Source: Porphyra umbilicalis (lineage: Eukaryota > Rhodophyta > Bangiophyceae > Bangiales > Bangiaceae). Taken from it: a stretch of DNA of 64,000 nt. Below the pieces are notes generated by a model. It saw only the letters and a program-made list of their open reading frames with translations, did no database searches and was not told where the DNA came from. The position numbers and the translations under genes are program-made. Location: contig KV919011.1 of assembly GCA_002049455.2 (NCBI GenBank), positions 54,673 to 118,672 of the forward strand, written 5' to 3'. Positions 10,961-22,240 of this stretch are shown here, piece after piece. Position 1 is the stretch's first letter. Every line of letters starts with the position of its first letter.

Positions 10961-11520
10961 TGTCACACCTGGGACCTGGGGATCGCCTTCGGCATTTTCT
11001 CGACTGCAGATGATGGCGGGAGATGCCGCACTGGTCGGGACGGGTTGTGACCGCGCTGAGGCGTGCATGACGCGGACTGTGGGGTGCTGGGGGGAGTGCT
11101 GAGGCAGCACCCCGAGCCCGCGCAGGTAAATCGGAGGTACCGCGGACTGCCTGGCTAGTTTTCGGAGTACTTTTGCGGTCATGGGCTTCTTTGGCTGTGC
11201 CATTGACATGCATTGCTGTATGTGTGTGATGTAATTACTTGTACTTGTATGCTGAGGGCAGTTCACCTTGGAGCTGAGCTCGGGGAGTTTCTCGTGGGCT
11301 CCCCGAGGGGCGTCGCGATTTGTGGGGTGGTGAGAGCATGTACCCTCAATGGGAGGGAGCACTGCGCTGGCGAGAGAGGCACACGCAGGGGTTGAGAGCT
11401 TGCTGGCCTCGCGCCTCAGACCGCTCTCGAGTAAAGCAAAGTATCCACCCAACTACCGCTCACTTCACAAGCCCTACGTGTCTTTCATGGGAATTGTCTT
11501 AGGCGAGGAAGACGACAACA
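10961..11520 (-). repeat. Candidate 3' LTR of gypsy element A
   Basis: On the minus strand the segment starts TGTTGTCG and ends GTGTGACA, the TG...CA form of gypsy LTRs. It is preceded by a purine-rich tract (AAAAAGGCCGGG) just upstream, as expected of a polypurine tract. It follows the integrase C-terminus in the right order. No 5' partner LTR remains, so the boundaries are provisional. Confidence 0.45.
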
Positions 11521-11670
11521 GACCCGGCCTTTTTAACTGGTGGGCGCACACGCTGCATGTACTGGTGTAACTTGCGTACGTCGAACCGGCTGGCCCACTC
11601 GAGGGTGTCCTGGTCTGGGTGACACCCTTACGAACGGGTCCACAGGCGCAGTGTGCCGTCATTCGCAACT

Positions 11671-12673
11671 TCATGGCCCGCGAAAGCCTCCCAGACGAAC
11701 TCCTTGCCCGTGTGTCGATGCCCCTCGGGGACCACGATGTCTGGTGGTACACCGGATTTTCTGCAGGAGCTTCTGCGGATCACTCGGATGGCGTGGCGCT
11801 GCTGTCACGTGGTCGCTGCTCACCGTCTCCGGGTATCCGCCGATGTCCAACGAGAACGTGCCTTCTACTCGGGACAACACCTTGTACGGTCCGGCCGCGC
11901 GGGTCCCGAGCTTGTACTTGGTCCGCGCGTGGCCATCGACGAACACCCAGTCCCTCGCTTGGACGTCCTTGTTGACCGACGAGCGTCAGGGGGAATAGGA
12001 GCGCCCCCTTGGTCTCAGGCGGTCCCTGCCACGCGGCTGACGAGTTGGGCAAAGCCATACAGGGTACCGCGTCGGGTATCGCCACTTCGTCTCCCGCGGG
12101 TGTCGAGATGCGCGACATCGTGTCCGCCGCGTGGTGTGACGCATCCGGCCGCGTCTGCAACACGTATTCGAACTCCGCCAACCGCAACCGCCACCGATCC
12201 AGCTTCCTGTGCGCCCCATTCATGAGCAGCAACCACTTGAGCGCCGTGTAGTCCATGCGCACCGTGAAGCGAGTGCCCTAGACATAAAGTCGAAGGAGGA
12301 GGGATGCTCAAACCACCACGAGGCACTCCCGCTCCGTCGTGCTATAGTTCCGCTCCGCCGCGTTGAGGGAGCAGCTCTAATAGCCAACGGGCCGCGTGGA
12401 TTGGTCGGGTTGTTCCTGCAGTAGGACCGCGCCGACTTGTCCCGCGCTTGCGTCCGTGTCCAGCGTGTAGGCCCCCTGGCGCCGCGGTAAAGCGACGATG
12501 AGTGCCTCCGTGAGCCGCCTCTTGAGCTCCTCGAACGCCCCCAAGGCCTCGTCTGAGGGTGAATGTCCCCAACCGATCGGGCGTCTTGAAAATCGTCATC
12601 GCGGCCAAGGGCCGCGCCACTTGGGCGTAGTCCGAAACGAACCTCCGATAGAAATTGCACATCCCGAGGAAGC
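11671..12673 (-). pseudogene. Gypsy element A: RNase H and integrase C-terminus
   Basis: From 12673 down: GMCNFYRRFVSDYAQVARPL marks the RT/RNase H boundary. After frame changes comes the RNase H tail with DYTALKWLLLMN and LDRWRLRLAEFEYVLQTRP (about 12250-12150), a gypsy hallmark. At about 11975 it jumps to an integrase C-terminal region (WVFVDGHARTKYKLG, AGPYKVL). The zinc-binding and DDE core of integrase, about 1 kb in intact elements, is missing, so an internal deletion is inferred. At least three frame changes make this a pseudogene. Confidence 0.8.
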
Positions 12674-12717
12674 TACAGTCGTTCCACAAAGAAACTAGCA
12701 CTCCGGCGGGATCAATA

Positions 12718-12847
12718 CAGTGCGTTCTCGTTACAAGAGAATCGTCTACAAGGGAATATGGGTCGCGAGTCTTCCATTCCAGTCCGTGTGGGCCACTTTT
12801 ATTCATATTCAGCTGAATCAGCTGTCTCTTGTAACGAGAACGCACTG
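12718..12847. mobile_element. 130-bp MITE, copy 1
   Basis: The termini are inverted repeats (CAGTGCGTTCTCGTTAC at both ends, about 23 bp) with a TA duplication at 12716-12717 and 12848-12849. It lies within the left terminal repeat of the 3.1-kb element, so it is the younger insertion. An inverted second copy is at 42321. Confidence 0.92.
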
Positions 12848-12939
12848 TAGTGCCCTCGACATCTCACATGTGCCTCTTTTGCGATGCAACGCTCTCGATT
12901 TTGGACAGGCGCTCTCGAAAATCCCTTTATTGCTGACCT

Positions 12940-13098
12940 CCCAATTTTGGCCGATGTGGTCGAAGTCAAGGCAGGGCCTCGGTCGACTGCCCATTGGTCG
13001 GACGACTTTATCCGGCTGAACGGATGGCTGAGAAACTGTTTCGCACAGTTGATCAGCCCTCTTGACATCGACGGCATCGGCCAAAATTGGGAAGACAG
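12940..13098. repeat. Small internal inverted repeat
   Basis: CCAATTTTGGCCGATG near 12940 recurs as its reverse complement (CATCGGCCAAAATTGG) near 13075-13092. Together they form a 160-bp foldback within the 3.1-kb element. Confidence 0.7.
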
Positions 13099-13139
13099 CA
13101 ATAACGTGACCAATCCACGATTCCAGGAGACGCCCAGCG

Positions 13140-13615
13140 GTCCCGGCGCAGCAGGCCCATAACCGTTGTCAAGAGCACGTCTGCTTTTGCATGTTTTCGG
13201 ACGAACAGATTATCTGCAAACCGCCCTGGGGCTCTGTCAAGGCTGGTTTTTTCCAGAACAGGCGCCAAAATCATCTGTTCGCCGGGATAGATGCATCTCC
13301 ACTCGTAAAAAGAGAGACACAGCATAAGACGTATACACTTCCCCCTTCCAGAAAGAGAGAGAGACGGAGAAGCATCTATGGCCCTGCTAGCAGGAGCAAT
13401 GTGCGGAGTGAGGAACGATTCCTGTTCTCGCAAACACAAATATGCAAGGACCTCGCATGGGATGGCCTCTGAGAGCCTGTCAAGGGGGGTTGATCTGTTT
13501 TTTGCGCAGGAATTCTGTTTCATCAAACAGGAACACGGGCCTCCAAGAGGCTCAAAACAGGCAAAAGCAGACGTGCTTTTGACGACGGTTCTGGGCCCGC
13601 TGCGCGGGGGACCCT
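13140..13615. repeat. Internal inverted repeat, about 480 bp overall
   Basis: The arm around 13140-13195 (GCACGTCTGCTTTTGC and its flank) is matched by its reverse complement around 13558-13615 (GCAAAAGCAGACGTGC). A palindromic structure therefore sits between the small foldback and the large one. Confidence 0.65.
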
Positions 13616-14017
13616 CTCGTGAGGGACTTGAGGTTTCTGAAACAAACTTTCGGGAACAGCCGACGCCGCGCCCGAATTCGGCGTTCGTGGCAGGTCCATT
13701 GCAGACATGGCTCCAGAATGTCGCCCGCGTTCCCACGTGGTGGGCACTATCGCGTAGGCCGGCAAATTGTTGCCTCAACAGTTCCCACGGCTCTGCGCCC
13801 TCATTGGCGCGAGGGTCTAGGAGGCACTGCCCACTTTGTCGGTGATCTGGTGGACCAATGAGAAAGCGCCAGAGCGTCTCTATTGAGAAAGGGCCCTTCA
13901 ATAGATACCCCACTTGTCACCGGCTCACGGACTGCGTGGGGGCACGTCACGACTGAGCGGGTTGGTGCCGTCGGAATCCTTCACCTTTTTCGGGAATGGC
14001 CTCATCAGACGCGGGCG

Positions 14018-15650
14018 GTCTGACACACGAGGCAGCACATGACAGCAATGAGCCCTCCATCGCTCTTCGTGGCCCCCCAAATCGAAGAGCCGGGCCCATT
14101 CGCCAATCTGGCTGATCTCCCACTGGCGGGCGTTCCAGGAGTCACACGTCTTGTTTGAATGTTCAGAGCGCCGAGGCCGGCCCGTCGCCCAATTTTGGCT
14201 GACGGCCGAGTGCGAGGTGAACGGAGACCATAAGATCTCCTCTTGCGAGCTATTTTGGGACGATGGCAAGTCCATTGCGAAATCATCGGGAATCGCAGCA
14301 TCTTTTGATCCTGGTCTGATCCCTGTACAATGGCCCGACGGTCGAGATCATGGGCCCGTTCTCGGTCGCTCAAAATTGCATTCGGAAACTTGTGACGAGC
14401 CGGGCGCATATGTCGACCGGACGACGGCGTCGCCGATCCGGTCGACGTCGCCACCACGATCCGTTACGCCCCCCCCCCCCCCCGCTCCCCGCCCCCCCCC
14501 GCACCGCCGCCACCGCGATCCGCGCCCCCCCCTTCCCCCCCCCCCGCCCCCGCCTCCTCCCCACCGCCGCCATTGCGATCGGGGCCTTCCCCCCCCATCG
14601 CCGCCGTCGAGGTCGGCGCCGGCGCCACGGCCCCCCCATTCTGTATGTGCTCGTCACCGCTGTTGCTGCTCTCGTCTGGCGTCCTCGCTCTTTGGCACTT
14701 TTTTTTTTGTCCTCTGGCTTGTTCACGTGGCTGTTCCTATATCGCCTGAAGACGTAACTTACTCTCGCTGTTGTTTCTTTCTTTACCATCTCGTCTTGGA
14801 GCTTTTGCTATGGGACTCAAAGCGGAGTCCTCGCAACTGAGTGCATCGCTCTATGTCGAAAATGTTTCTCATGGCCGTTCCAAAATGCACATAACATACT
14901 AGCTGAGAGCGAGAGGGGGATGCGCCCTCGGACCAGTACGAAGAGGCCACAAACGAAAACGCGAGCCCATTTATTCGTGACACAACAACACAGCAAACGA
15001 AAGGCAAAAGAGAACACCTACAAGGCAGCCACAGCGGTGATCGGCACCAACGGGCGAGGGCGGGGAAGCGGCGCGGGCTGCGGACCGGGCGACTGCGGCG
15101 TGGGCGAAGGGGGGGAGCAAGGGGGGGGGAAGGGGGGGGCGCGGATCGCGGTGGCGGCGGTGCGGGGGGGGGGGGGGGCGGGGGGGGGGGGGGGGGTGAC
15201 GGATTGCGGTGGCGACGTCGACCGGATCGGCGACGCCGTCGTCCGGTCGACATATGCGCCCGGCTCGTCACAAGTTTCCAAATGCAATTTTGAGCGACCG
15301 AGAACGGGCCCATGATCTCGACCGTCGGGCCATTGTTCAGGGATCAGATCAGGATCAAAATATGCTGCGATTCCCGATGATTTCGCAATGGACTTGTCAT
15401 CGTCCCAAAATAGCTCGCAAGCTAATATAAGGAGATCTTATGGTCTCCGTCCACCTCGCACTGGGCCGTCAGTTAAATTGGCCGACGGGCCCGCCTCCGC
15501 GATCAGAAATTCCAACGGGACGAGTGACCCCTGGCACGCCCCCCAATGGGCGACCAGCCAGAATGGCCGAAGGGCCCTGCTCCACGATGTGGGGGGCCAG
15601 AAAGAGCGATGGAGGGCTCATTGCTGTCATGTGCTGCCTCGTGTGTTTGA
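14018..15650. repeat. Long inverted repeat, about 640-bp arms
   Basis: 14018-14680 and 15020-15650 are reverse complements with minor divergence. Anchors include GAGGCAGCACATGACAGC/GCTGTCATGTGCTGCCTC and a block that is nearly perfect from 14350 to 14460 against 15205-15313. The arms contain opposite C-rich (14468-14560) and G-rich (15110-15195) tracts. The roughly 340-bp centre differs and shows no gene. Confidence 0.85.
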
Positions 15651-15798
15651 GCACCCGAAGGCTTTGAGCAGAAAAGCGCCTTTGAGAATTGTTCGTTGAC
15701 ACGTCACTGGTTCTCAGCCACGTTTACGCGAAACGAGGAACATATGGGTGGTACTATTGGTCTCGGCTGAGTGCTAGGTTTTTTGTGGAACGACTGTA

Positions 15799-17530
15799 CG
15801 TATGTCCTTCTTGCTCCGCGGGGGGGACGCCTCCTTGAGTCCGCGGACGTTCTTGTCTTCCATCTTCAGCTCGCCCCGGCCTACGATGTGGCCCAAATAC
15901 CCCACCCCCTCTGGAGACAAGTGGCACTTCTTGGCCTTGAGGGAGACACCCGCGCCACAAAGTGCCGTGAAGACCTCCCGGAGGTGTTCCACGTGCTCCC
16001 CCGCCGACCGCGAGAAGACGATGATGTCGTCGAGGTACACGAGGCAGCTCTTCCACTTGAGTCCCCGGAGGATCATATCGATGGCCAGTTGGAAGGTCTC
16101 CGGGGCGTTAGACAGACCGAAAGGAAGGCGTACATAGCGATAGGCTCCCTCGTTGCAAACAAAGGTCGTCTCGTCGTGGTCCTCGTCCGCCTGGGGATCT
16201 GCCAATACCCCGAGTTGCAGTCGCGCGTCGAAAACACCTTGGCGTCCCAGAGGAAGTCAATACAGTCGTCCATACGTAGCAGCGGGTACTCGTCCCGTAC
16301 CGTCTCCTCGTTGAGTTGGCGGTAATCCACGTAAAACCGCATCGTCCCGTCGCGTTTCGGGACCAGGACCACAGGGAAGGCCCACTCGGCACTCGAGGGC
16401 TCGATGACCCCGAGGTCTCGTTCACGTTGCACCTCCTTGGCGATGACTTCCCTCGAAGCACGGCTCGTCCGATCGGGTTGGGGCCGTCGTGGGCGGGCCC
16501 TGGGGATGACCTCGATCCGATGCGGGGTGACGTCGACCTTGCCGAGCTGCCCCCCCCACAACGCCTTGTACTCCTCGAGGAGGTCATCGACGTCACTTCG
16601 AAGCGTGTCGGAGGCACCGTCCCAGTGGACCTCTAGCTTGGGTTACGTCTTGTCCGGCGGGTGAGGCGGGGTTTGTCCCTCGTCGATCCCCTCCTCGGCT
16701 TGCTGGCCCGTCTTGACCTCCTCTTCGGGCTTGCCACGGGTGTCCATCCCCACCGTTAGGACTGCCCCCGGTTCCTCTTCCTCCGAGACGACGGGCAGCG
16801 GTCCATTGTAGGCCGTCGCGGCTCCGACGACATACCCCTTGGTCAGGTGGACCGGCACATCCCCGATATTCGTCAGGTCGAGGGACCGCGGGGTGTTGGG
16901 GAAGAACTCCACGACGGCGATGTGCAACAGCATCTTCCGTCGGCTCGTTTGGAAGGGACGTTCCCGCACTAGATGGGACCCCTTGACGCTGCAGCATACT
17001 TGGACCGCATGGATAGACCGCAGTCCCAAGGTTACCCCTTGTCGAAGCCGGATAGCCCCAATTTGGGCCTTCGGCTTGTTTCCTCGACGTGAGAGTGCGG
17101 GTCGCGTGTTCCCCGTCCAACTCCGCACGGCAACCGTGGACCTGCTTTCGTCCCACTTGATCGTATGCGTCTTGGGGGAGGTGGTGTCCACGGTGCTCCG
17201 CTAGAAGTCCCACCCGAGGATGAGCGGTACCGAAACTTCCTTGACCAGGAGGAACTCATACTCGATGGCGGTCCCCCCGACGTAGATGGTCAGAGACACC
17301 TCCACGTTCACCTTGAGCAGCTGCCCCGAGGCGTCACTCACTTGAGTTCGGGGCGGCGTCCGAGACGCATGCTCGGTCCACCCCTGCCACGGCGCCAACT
17401 GGTAGGAGGCCCCAATCTTAAAATTCTCCTTCCGTAACAACAACCCTTGAACCGCGGGCGGTATCGCCGACGACGGCAGGGAAATCGGGCCGGGACAGGC
17501 CACGTCCCAGTTACCCCCGGGAAGGAAAAC
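15799..17530 (-). pseudogene. Gypsy element A: protease end and reverse transcriptase
   Basis: Minus strand from 17530: aspartic protease C-terminal half (YQLAPWQGW, VSLTIYVGGTAIEYEFL, VPLILGWDF) ending at a TAG at 17201-17203; a PR-RT linker; TAA at 16643-16645; then RT with DYRQLNEETVRDEYPLLRMDD, GYWQIP, NAPETFQLAIDMILRG and the catalytic VYLDDIIVFS (about 16030), through GYLGHIVG to the insertion point at 15799. A frame change follows GYWQIP (about 16190). The RT active site itself is intact (YLDD). Both stops sit where the neighbouring sequence stays in frame, so they look like point mutations. Confidence 0.85.
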
Positions 17531-18540
17531 GTGACGTGACGGGGAGCGACCGGGGATCGGGTTGCTGCTGTAGTAGGCAGCACCCCAGCTGTTCATTGCT
17601 AGCATCCACACCGATGATGTCTCTCCCCTTCTTGCCCGGTATCGCTAGGATGGGCGGGTGGCATATCTATTCTCGTAATTTGTCGAAAGCGGCCTGTTCC
17701 TCTGGAGTGGGGGGGCTCAAGCGCTTCGAAAGATTCACGCTGTTCAGGTCATTCAGCGGCTCCGCTGTCTTAGCGAAGTCTACCGTGAACCGACGGTGCA
17801 CATTGCACATGCCCAACAAGCTCACTAGTTGTGTTTGGGGCTTGGGGAAGACGGCCATTTTGATGGCCTTGAGATTCTTCTCGTTCACACCCAAGCGTCC
17901 TGGCCGCACTACATGGCCAAGGTCCTCCACCTCGTTACTAAAGAGGTGGCACTTCTGTGCCTTTAGGGTGACCTCATGCTTCCCGAGGAGGGTGAGGACC
18001 GTGTGCTAGTGGGACTGGTGGGCCTCGGCATCGGCGGAGAATATTATGAGGTCTTCCAAGTACACAATCACGTTCTGCCACTTAACTCCGGATAGGACCA
18101 TGTCAATAGCCCGCTAGAAAGTGGCAAGGACATTACACAGGCGAAAGGGGAGACGGGTACACCGGGACGTCCCACAGTGGCAGGTGATCGCCGTCTTGGG
18201 CTTATCCTCCTCGGATATAGGGATCTGCCAGTACGTTGCGTCGCAGTCCAACGTGGAGAAGAACTGGGCATCCCCTAAGGAGTCGAGGCAGTCGTTCATC
18301 CGGGGTAACGGATACGAGTCGCGTACTGTGCGCTAGTTCAATTGCCGATAGTCAATGCAGAACCGGGGACTCCCGTCGGGCTTCGGGATGCGTACCACCG
18401 GGCTAGCACATTCACTCTGTCTGGGCTCTTTAATTTCGAGCTTGAGCATTCGGTCGACTTGGGCCTTGATGAGTTCCCTAGTTCGGGGACCCATCCGGTA
18501 GGGGTTGATCCGGACGGGCTTGGAGCCCGGCTTTAACTCG
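17531..18540 (-). pseudogene. Gypsy element B: reverse transcriptase and RNase H start
   Basis: RT begins near LEIKEPRQSECASPVVRIP and continues through FCIDYRQLN, LDCDATYWQIPISEEDK and CRLPFRLCNVLATF, with stops at 18333-18335 (TAG), 18114-18116 (TAG), 18006-18008 (TAG) and 17667-17669 (TAG). The catalytic motif reads VYLEDLIIFS, Glu in place of the first conserved Asp, so the enzyme would be dead even without stops. RNase H starts with ILAIPGKKGRDIIGVDASNE and stops abruptly at about 17530, where element A begins. Confidence 0.85.
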
Positions 18541-19360
18541 ATTCAGTGCTCCTTGTACTTGATGGCGCCCAAGTGCCCACTCCATAGGGCCCGGTGCTTC
18601 TCTAGTAGGGCGAGCACTTGAGGCCGCAACCCATCGAGCACGTTCGAAGTATGAACATGGGGCTACTCCAGGGGATCCGTCGCGTCGGGCGCGGTGTCCG
18701 GACTGGGACTGAGTGCAGCCCATTCCTCCCGGGATATGGCGGCCACCGTACCGGAGTAGGCCGACATGTGCCCTAGGACCATGCCCTTGTGGAGTGCGAT
18801 ACCGTCTTACCCCGACGGAGGATGGGGACCTTACGTCCATCTAGTAACTGGATGTACCTCTTGGGCCCGCAGATGTTAGGGACATGGACGTCAGCGTAGT
18901 CGGTCCCTACGAGTAGGGAGACCGACATACCGCGCACTACTCTACACATGACTGGTGTTTAGTAGGTGCCGATTCGCACCGTAAGAGTCACGGTGCCCGT
19001 GATGGGAAGCAGTCCCCCGCTCACGTCAAACAACTGGGTGTTCGCCGCGTCTAAGGGCGCCACCTTCATCACCGGGGGGAGTAGCGCCTCTGGTACTGGG
19101 GAGACGCACCACCCCGTGTCTACAATGACGTGGAGGGCGAACTCGCGCCCCGCGTCCAACCAGATGCGGCTGGCCACCTGAAGGTTGGACCCCGTCAGGA
19201 TGGCCACCACATTCCGGCCGTCCAGCCCGTTAGGGAGGGGTGCGTCCCGAGGGTGGATTCCCTTGGGTCGGGATTGGATGCGTACTGGCATCACATCCAC
19301 GCCCCGGGTTGAGTCCACCGGTCGCCGCGGGGATGGCACAACACCGGTGGTTACTCATTT
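18541..19360 (-). pseudogene. Gypsy element B: aspartic protease region
   Basis: The frame from 19339 contains VIVDTGWCVSPVP, the D-T-G active site of retroviral-type proteases, then VSGGLLPITGTVTLTV. It reaches TAA at 18959-18961 and continues in the same frame (VMCRVVRGMSVSLLVGTDYA, then KRYIQLLDGRKVPIL). A further frame change leads towards RT. An upstream TAA at 19351-19353 separates it from gag. Confidence 0.8.
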
Positions 19361-21613
19361 ACCTCCTCTGACTCAGAGTAGGTAGGCGGTCCGCACTCGG
19401 GCCCGGCCTGCGGTTCCCCCTTCTCAAGCGGCGTCGACTCATCGCCGCTTGAGCTGGATTCATCATATAGAATGGCAACGGCTACCCGCCGCCCCATCCG
19501 CTAGATATCACAAGAGCCCAAGGGCGCCCCGAGAGGGAACTAGCGACTGGCCATCGCCAATCGGTCATGTAGGCGGGCGTCCAAAGTGGGACACACCTCG
19601 GCCCAATGACTCAGCTTGCCACACTGCCAGCAAGGGTACTTGTCTGTCCTGAGTTTGGGACGGGAGGTCTCATCCCTCTGTCGGAACCGGCGGCGTGAGT
19701 TTTCGCTGCCTCCGAGAGTCGAGCCGTCCGGTGCCCCGGGTCAGGACGCATCCTGCAGTGCGCCGGCGCCGAAAATTGGGGCGTTCACGGCCCCGATGCC
19801 CCGAACGGGGGCGTCTCGAGGGGAATAACCCCGAGTCCCCCCCGAGAACCGGGGAAGCGCGGCCGCACGAGCTTGCCGCCGGAGCCGGGCCTCCTCCGCG
19901 ATCACTTCTCGCTCCTTGGTCCGCTCCTCAAGCTGCTCAAGTCGTAGCCAGCGGTGCTCGTCGCCCTTAGTCTGGGCGACGCGAGCTAACTCCGCCATAT
20001 TCATGCTGGGGGTGTTCCACTCCCAAATAGTGGCGCGCGTGGCGCGGTGGACGCGTTCCACAAAGCGCCCATTGAGAGCGCCCTCCCCATACATGAACCC
20101 GCACTCGGTGTTGAGGCGGTGGAGACGTGCGGCGAAGGACAACTCGTCTTCGTCGTCCCGTTGGACCACGACGTCAAGGGTCCCGACGAGAGTAGCCACT
20201 GAGGCCTCGTCGACGTGACGTCGGAGCATCCAGTTGATGAGCTCCAGGTAGGAGGTGACCTCATCGGGGCTACCCGCCCGGCGAGTCGGCATATCCATCA
20301 TCACCTCTGATTTGAGAGGTTCCTTCGTAAAGTCTTGAAGGATGTAGAAGGCTTTGTATTCGGAGATGTCGTTGTCGCCACAGGCCTTGGCGAACTTGCC
20401 CAAGAAATGGAAGACCTTGGCAGGGGGGGAACCGTCCCACTCGTCGAGTACCCCGATGTATTTAGCCACGTCCTTGTTGCGCCGACCCAGAGTACGGGCC
20501 TGGCGCCGCGTGTAGACAACCGACTCGTTATCCAGCGCGTAGGTCTCGCAATCGAATATCATTCGGTAGTACTGGTGGTTTACCACAATATTGGGCGGCA
20601 CCACCCGAGTCGGTGGCGTCGGCGTTGCTTGAGTTGGCCACCCCTCCGCCTTCGTGCCGGTCGCGGGGGAGAGCTGCGTTGGGAACCTCGGGATAATACC
20701 CCGGAGTAACTCTCGCGCCCCCCCCCCGCCCTGCTCAACCCCCACCGAGTCAGGAGCTGGTTGAGCTCTCGGGTCAATACCCCCAGTACCCTCCCTCACC
20801 GTCGACGGCGTGGGGGTAGCTCGGAACGAACCTAGTAGGACCGCAAAGGCCGAGTCATCCCCCGAGCGGGAGACGTCTGTGGTTGACGGAGATGACGAGT
20901 TGTCGCGTCCGCGCAGACGGGAAGAACTTCGGGCTCTGCCCCGGCGCTCAGCGGGCCTGGGCGTAGAGCCACTCAACATCGTAACTAGCGATCTGGTAAC
21001 TTCAGACCGAACGACCTTGGCCACGGCGTCTCGCCATTCGAGACCCTCGCCATCCCTGGCACCCCATGAGCCTGGGCTAGCAACAGCTAGAGCTCCCACC
21101 CGCATGCTCCCGTGCCGAGTCTGGCATCGGCCCTCCCTCCCAAGCACCGAGAGGGGATCTCCCACTGGGCCCGAGGGCCGGAGGACCGATACAGTGGGTC
21201 CCGGCGCTGTACTCATGCGCCGGGGCACCCTTGGCACTCCGTGACCCTTGGGGAGCACGACTAGAGCTCCCACCCGCAGGTTCCTCTGCCTGTGTAGGCA
21301 CAGACCCACCGCCCCACGTGGTAACGTCGGGCGGCTGTCCTACGGCGTAATGAGTGCCAGCACCCGACAAGGCCGCCTCGGGGTGAGTACTACCCGAGGG
21401 GGCGCCCGCCGGGGGGCGAGTCCCAGTCGGATCGAGTCCTGGGGGCAAGGGCTGGAGAAAAGTCCGCTGCCCGCGGGCACCCGCATCCGTGGTTCCTGCA
21501 CTGGTGTGGCGATCGTCCACCGACGATCCGCCTCCGGAGGGGGAAGACCCATCCCCCCCGACACCAGGCTCCTCGACACCTGTTGGGCCTCCATTCCCCC
21601 CCCCATCGGACAT
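19361..21613 (-). pseudogene. Gypsy element B: gag with CCHC zinc knuckle
   Basis: The frame from 21309 (or 21613) has a Pro/Ser/Gly-rich N-terminus, then a gag-like helical core: KVFHFLGKFAKACGDNDISE, TSYLELINWMLRRHV, LSFAARLHRLNTECGF, and a charged coiled region with RLEQLEERTKEREVIAEEARLRRQ-type sequence. The frame stops with TGA at 19741-19743. Beyond it lies YPCWQCGKLSHWAEVCP (about 19600-19640), a C-x2-C-x4-H-x4-C nucleic-acid-binding knuckle. TAG codons at 19540-19542 and 19501-19503 follow. The order fits gag, nucleocapsid, then protease. Confidence 0.8.
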
Positions 21614-21775
21614 CTACCCGGCAGGACTCATCCAAACCTGACATTGCGGGGCGCCGCCCGCAGTGCTAGGCACCAATGGGAGGAGGACCAGCTAGGTTCC
21701 CCCGGAGGCGGGTTGACGCACCGCCACCACCCCGAGGAAGGTTGGGTCGCCTTTATCCCCTGCTGCTCCACCAAA
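21614..21775 (-). promoter_or_regulatory. Leader and candidate primer-binding site of gypsy element B
   Basis: Immediately inside the LTR the minus strand reads TTTGGTGGAGCAGCAGGGG. It begins with the TGG that pairs with the CCA end of a tRNA, so it is a candidate primer-binding site. The identity of the tRNA was not determined. Confidence 0.35.
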
Positions 21776-22217
21776 TGTGACAACACGCCTAGCCAACCCC
21801 ACCCAGTCGGGGGGGAGGTGGGCCAGACCGTGTCGCCGGGTAGTCCTGTTAGGGAATACCCGCCGCGGTAGGAAACCCCGAAGAGCACACACGCATGGCG
21901 TCGACAGGGGGGAGACGCCCCGAGCGTCAAACACGAGTTGTGTGACCGGAAGTTTTCTTGCCCGCGTCGAATGCCTCGAGGCAACACTTACGCCTCGACC
22001 TCTTATCCCGTCCGTTCTCCTCAGACAACTGCAAGAAACCCCCTCAGACACCCTCAAAGGACCCTCAGAAAACCCTCCGCTCAGGGCTCATGGGGCCAGT
22101 CTCAGCGGAGGACGGCCGAAGCTTCGAATACCGCCTTGCGTAGAGGCGGGGGAAGGGTGCTCCGTGACACCCTCGCGGCGCCCCGGGGTCAGGGGCGCGG
22201 TGTAATGCTGGTCAACA
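21776..22217 (-). repeat. Candidate 5' LTR of gypsy element B
   Basis: This 442-bp segment reads TGTTGACC...GTTGTCACA on the minus strand, upstream of gag. It has TG/CA termini and a candidate primer site next to it. Its partner 3' LTR is absent because the element is truncated at about 17530, so LTR identity cannot be checked inside the window. Confidence 0.5.
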
Positions 22218-22240
22218 GTCCAAGTCGAGTTTACACAAAA

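Larger units (their letters stand above)
12676..15796. mobile_element. 3.1-kb foldback transposon inserted in gypsy element A
   Basis: The ends are inverted repeats starting CAGTCGTTCCACAAA, alike over about 42 bp and weakly for another 40 or so. TA flanks both sides (12674-12675 and 15797-15798). Removing the element plus one TA rejoins the gypsy reading frame at the conserved KKDIR|SFLGMCNFYRRF junction, so this is a clean insertion. Inside are a 130-bp MITE and at least three nested inverted repeats. No transposase is recognised, so it is non-autonomous. The TA duplication suggests mobilisation by an IS630/Tc1/mariner or pogo enzyme (inference). Confidence 0.85.
10961..22217 (-). mobile_element. 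Composite of two damaged Ty3/gypsy retrotransposons
   Basis: Reading the minus strand from 22217: an LTR, gag with a zinc knuckle, protease, RT and the start of RNase H (element B). At about 17530 the sequence changes to the protease of a second element (A), followed by its RT, a 3.1-kb insertion, RNase H, an integrase C-terminus and an LTR. Element B lacks everything after early RNase H. Element A lacks gag, the start of protease and the integrase core. The protein order (PR, RT, RH, IN) is that of Ty3/gypsy elements rather than Ty1/copia. Confidence 0.85.
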
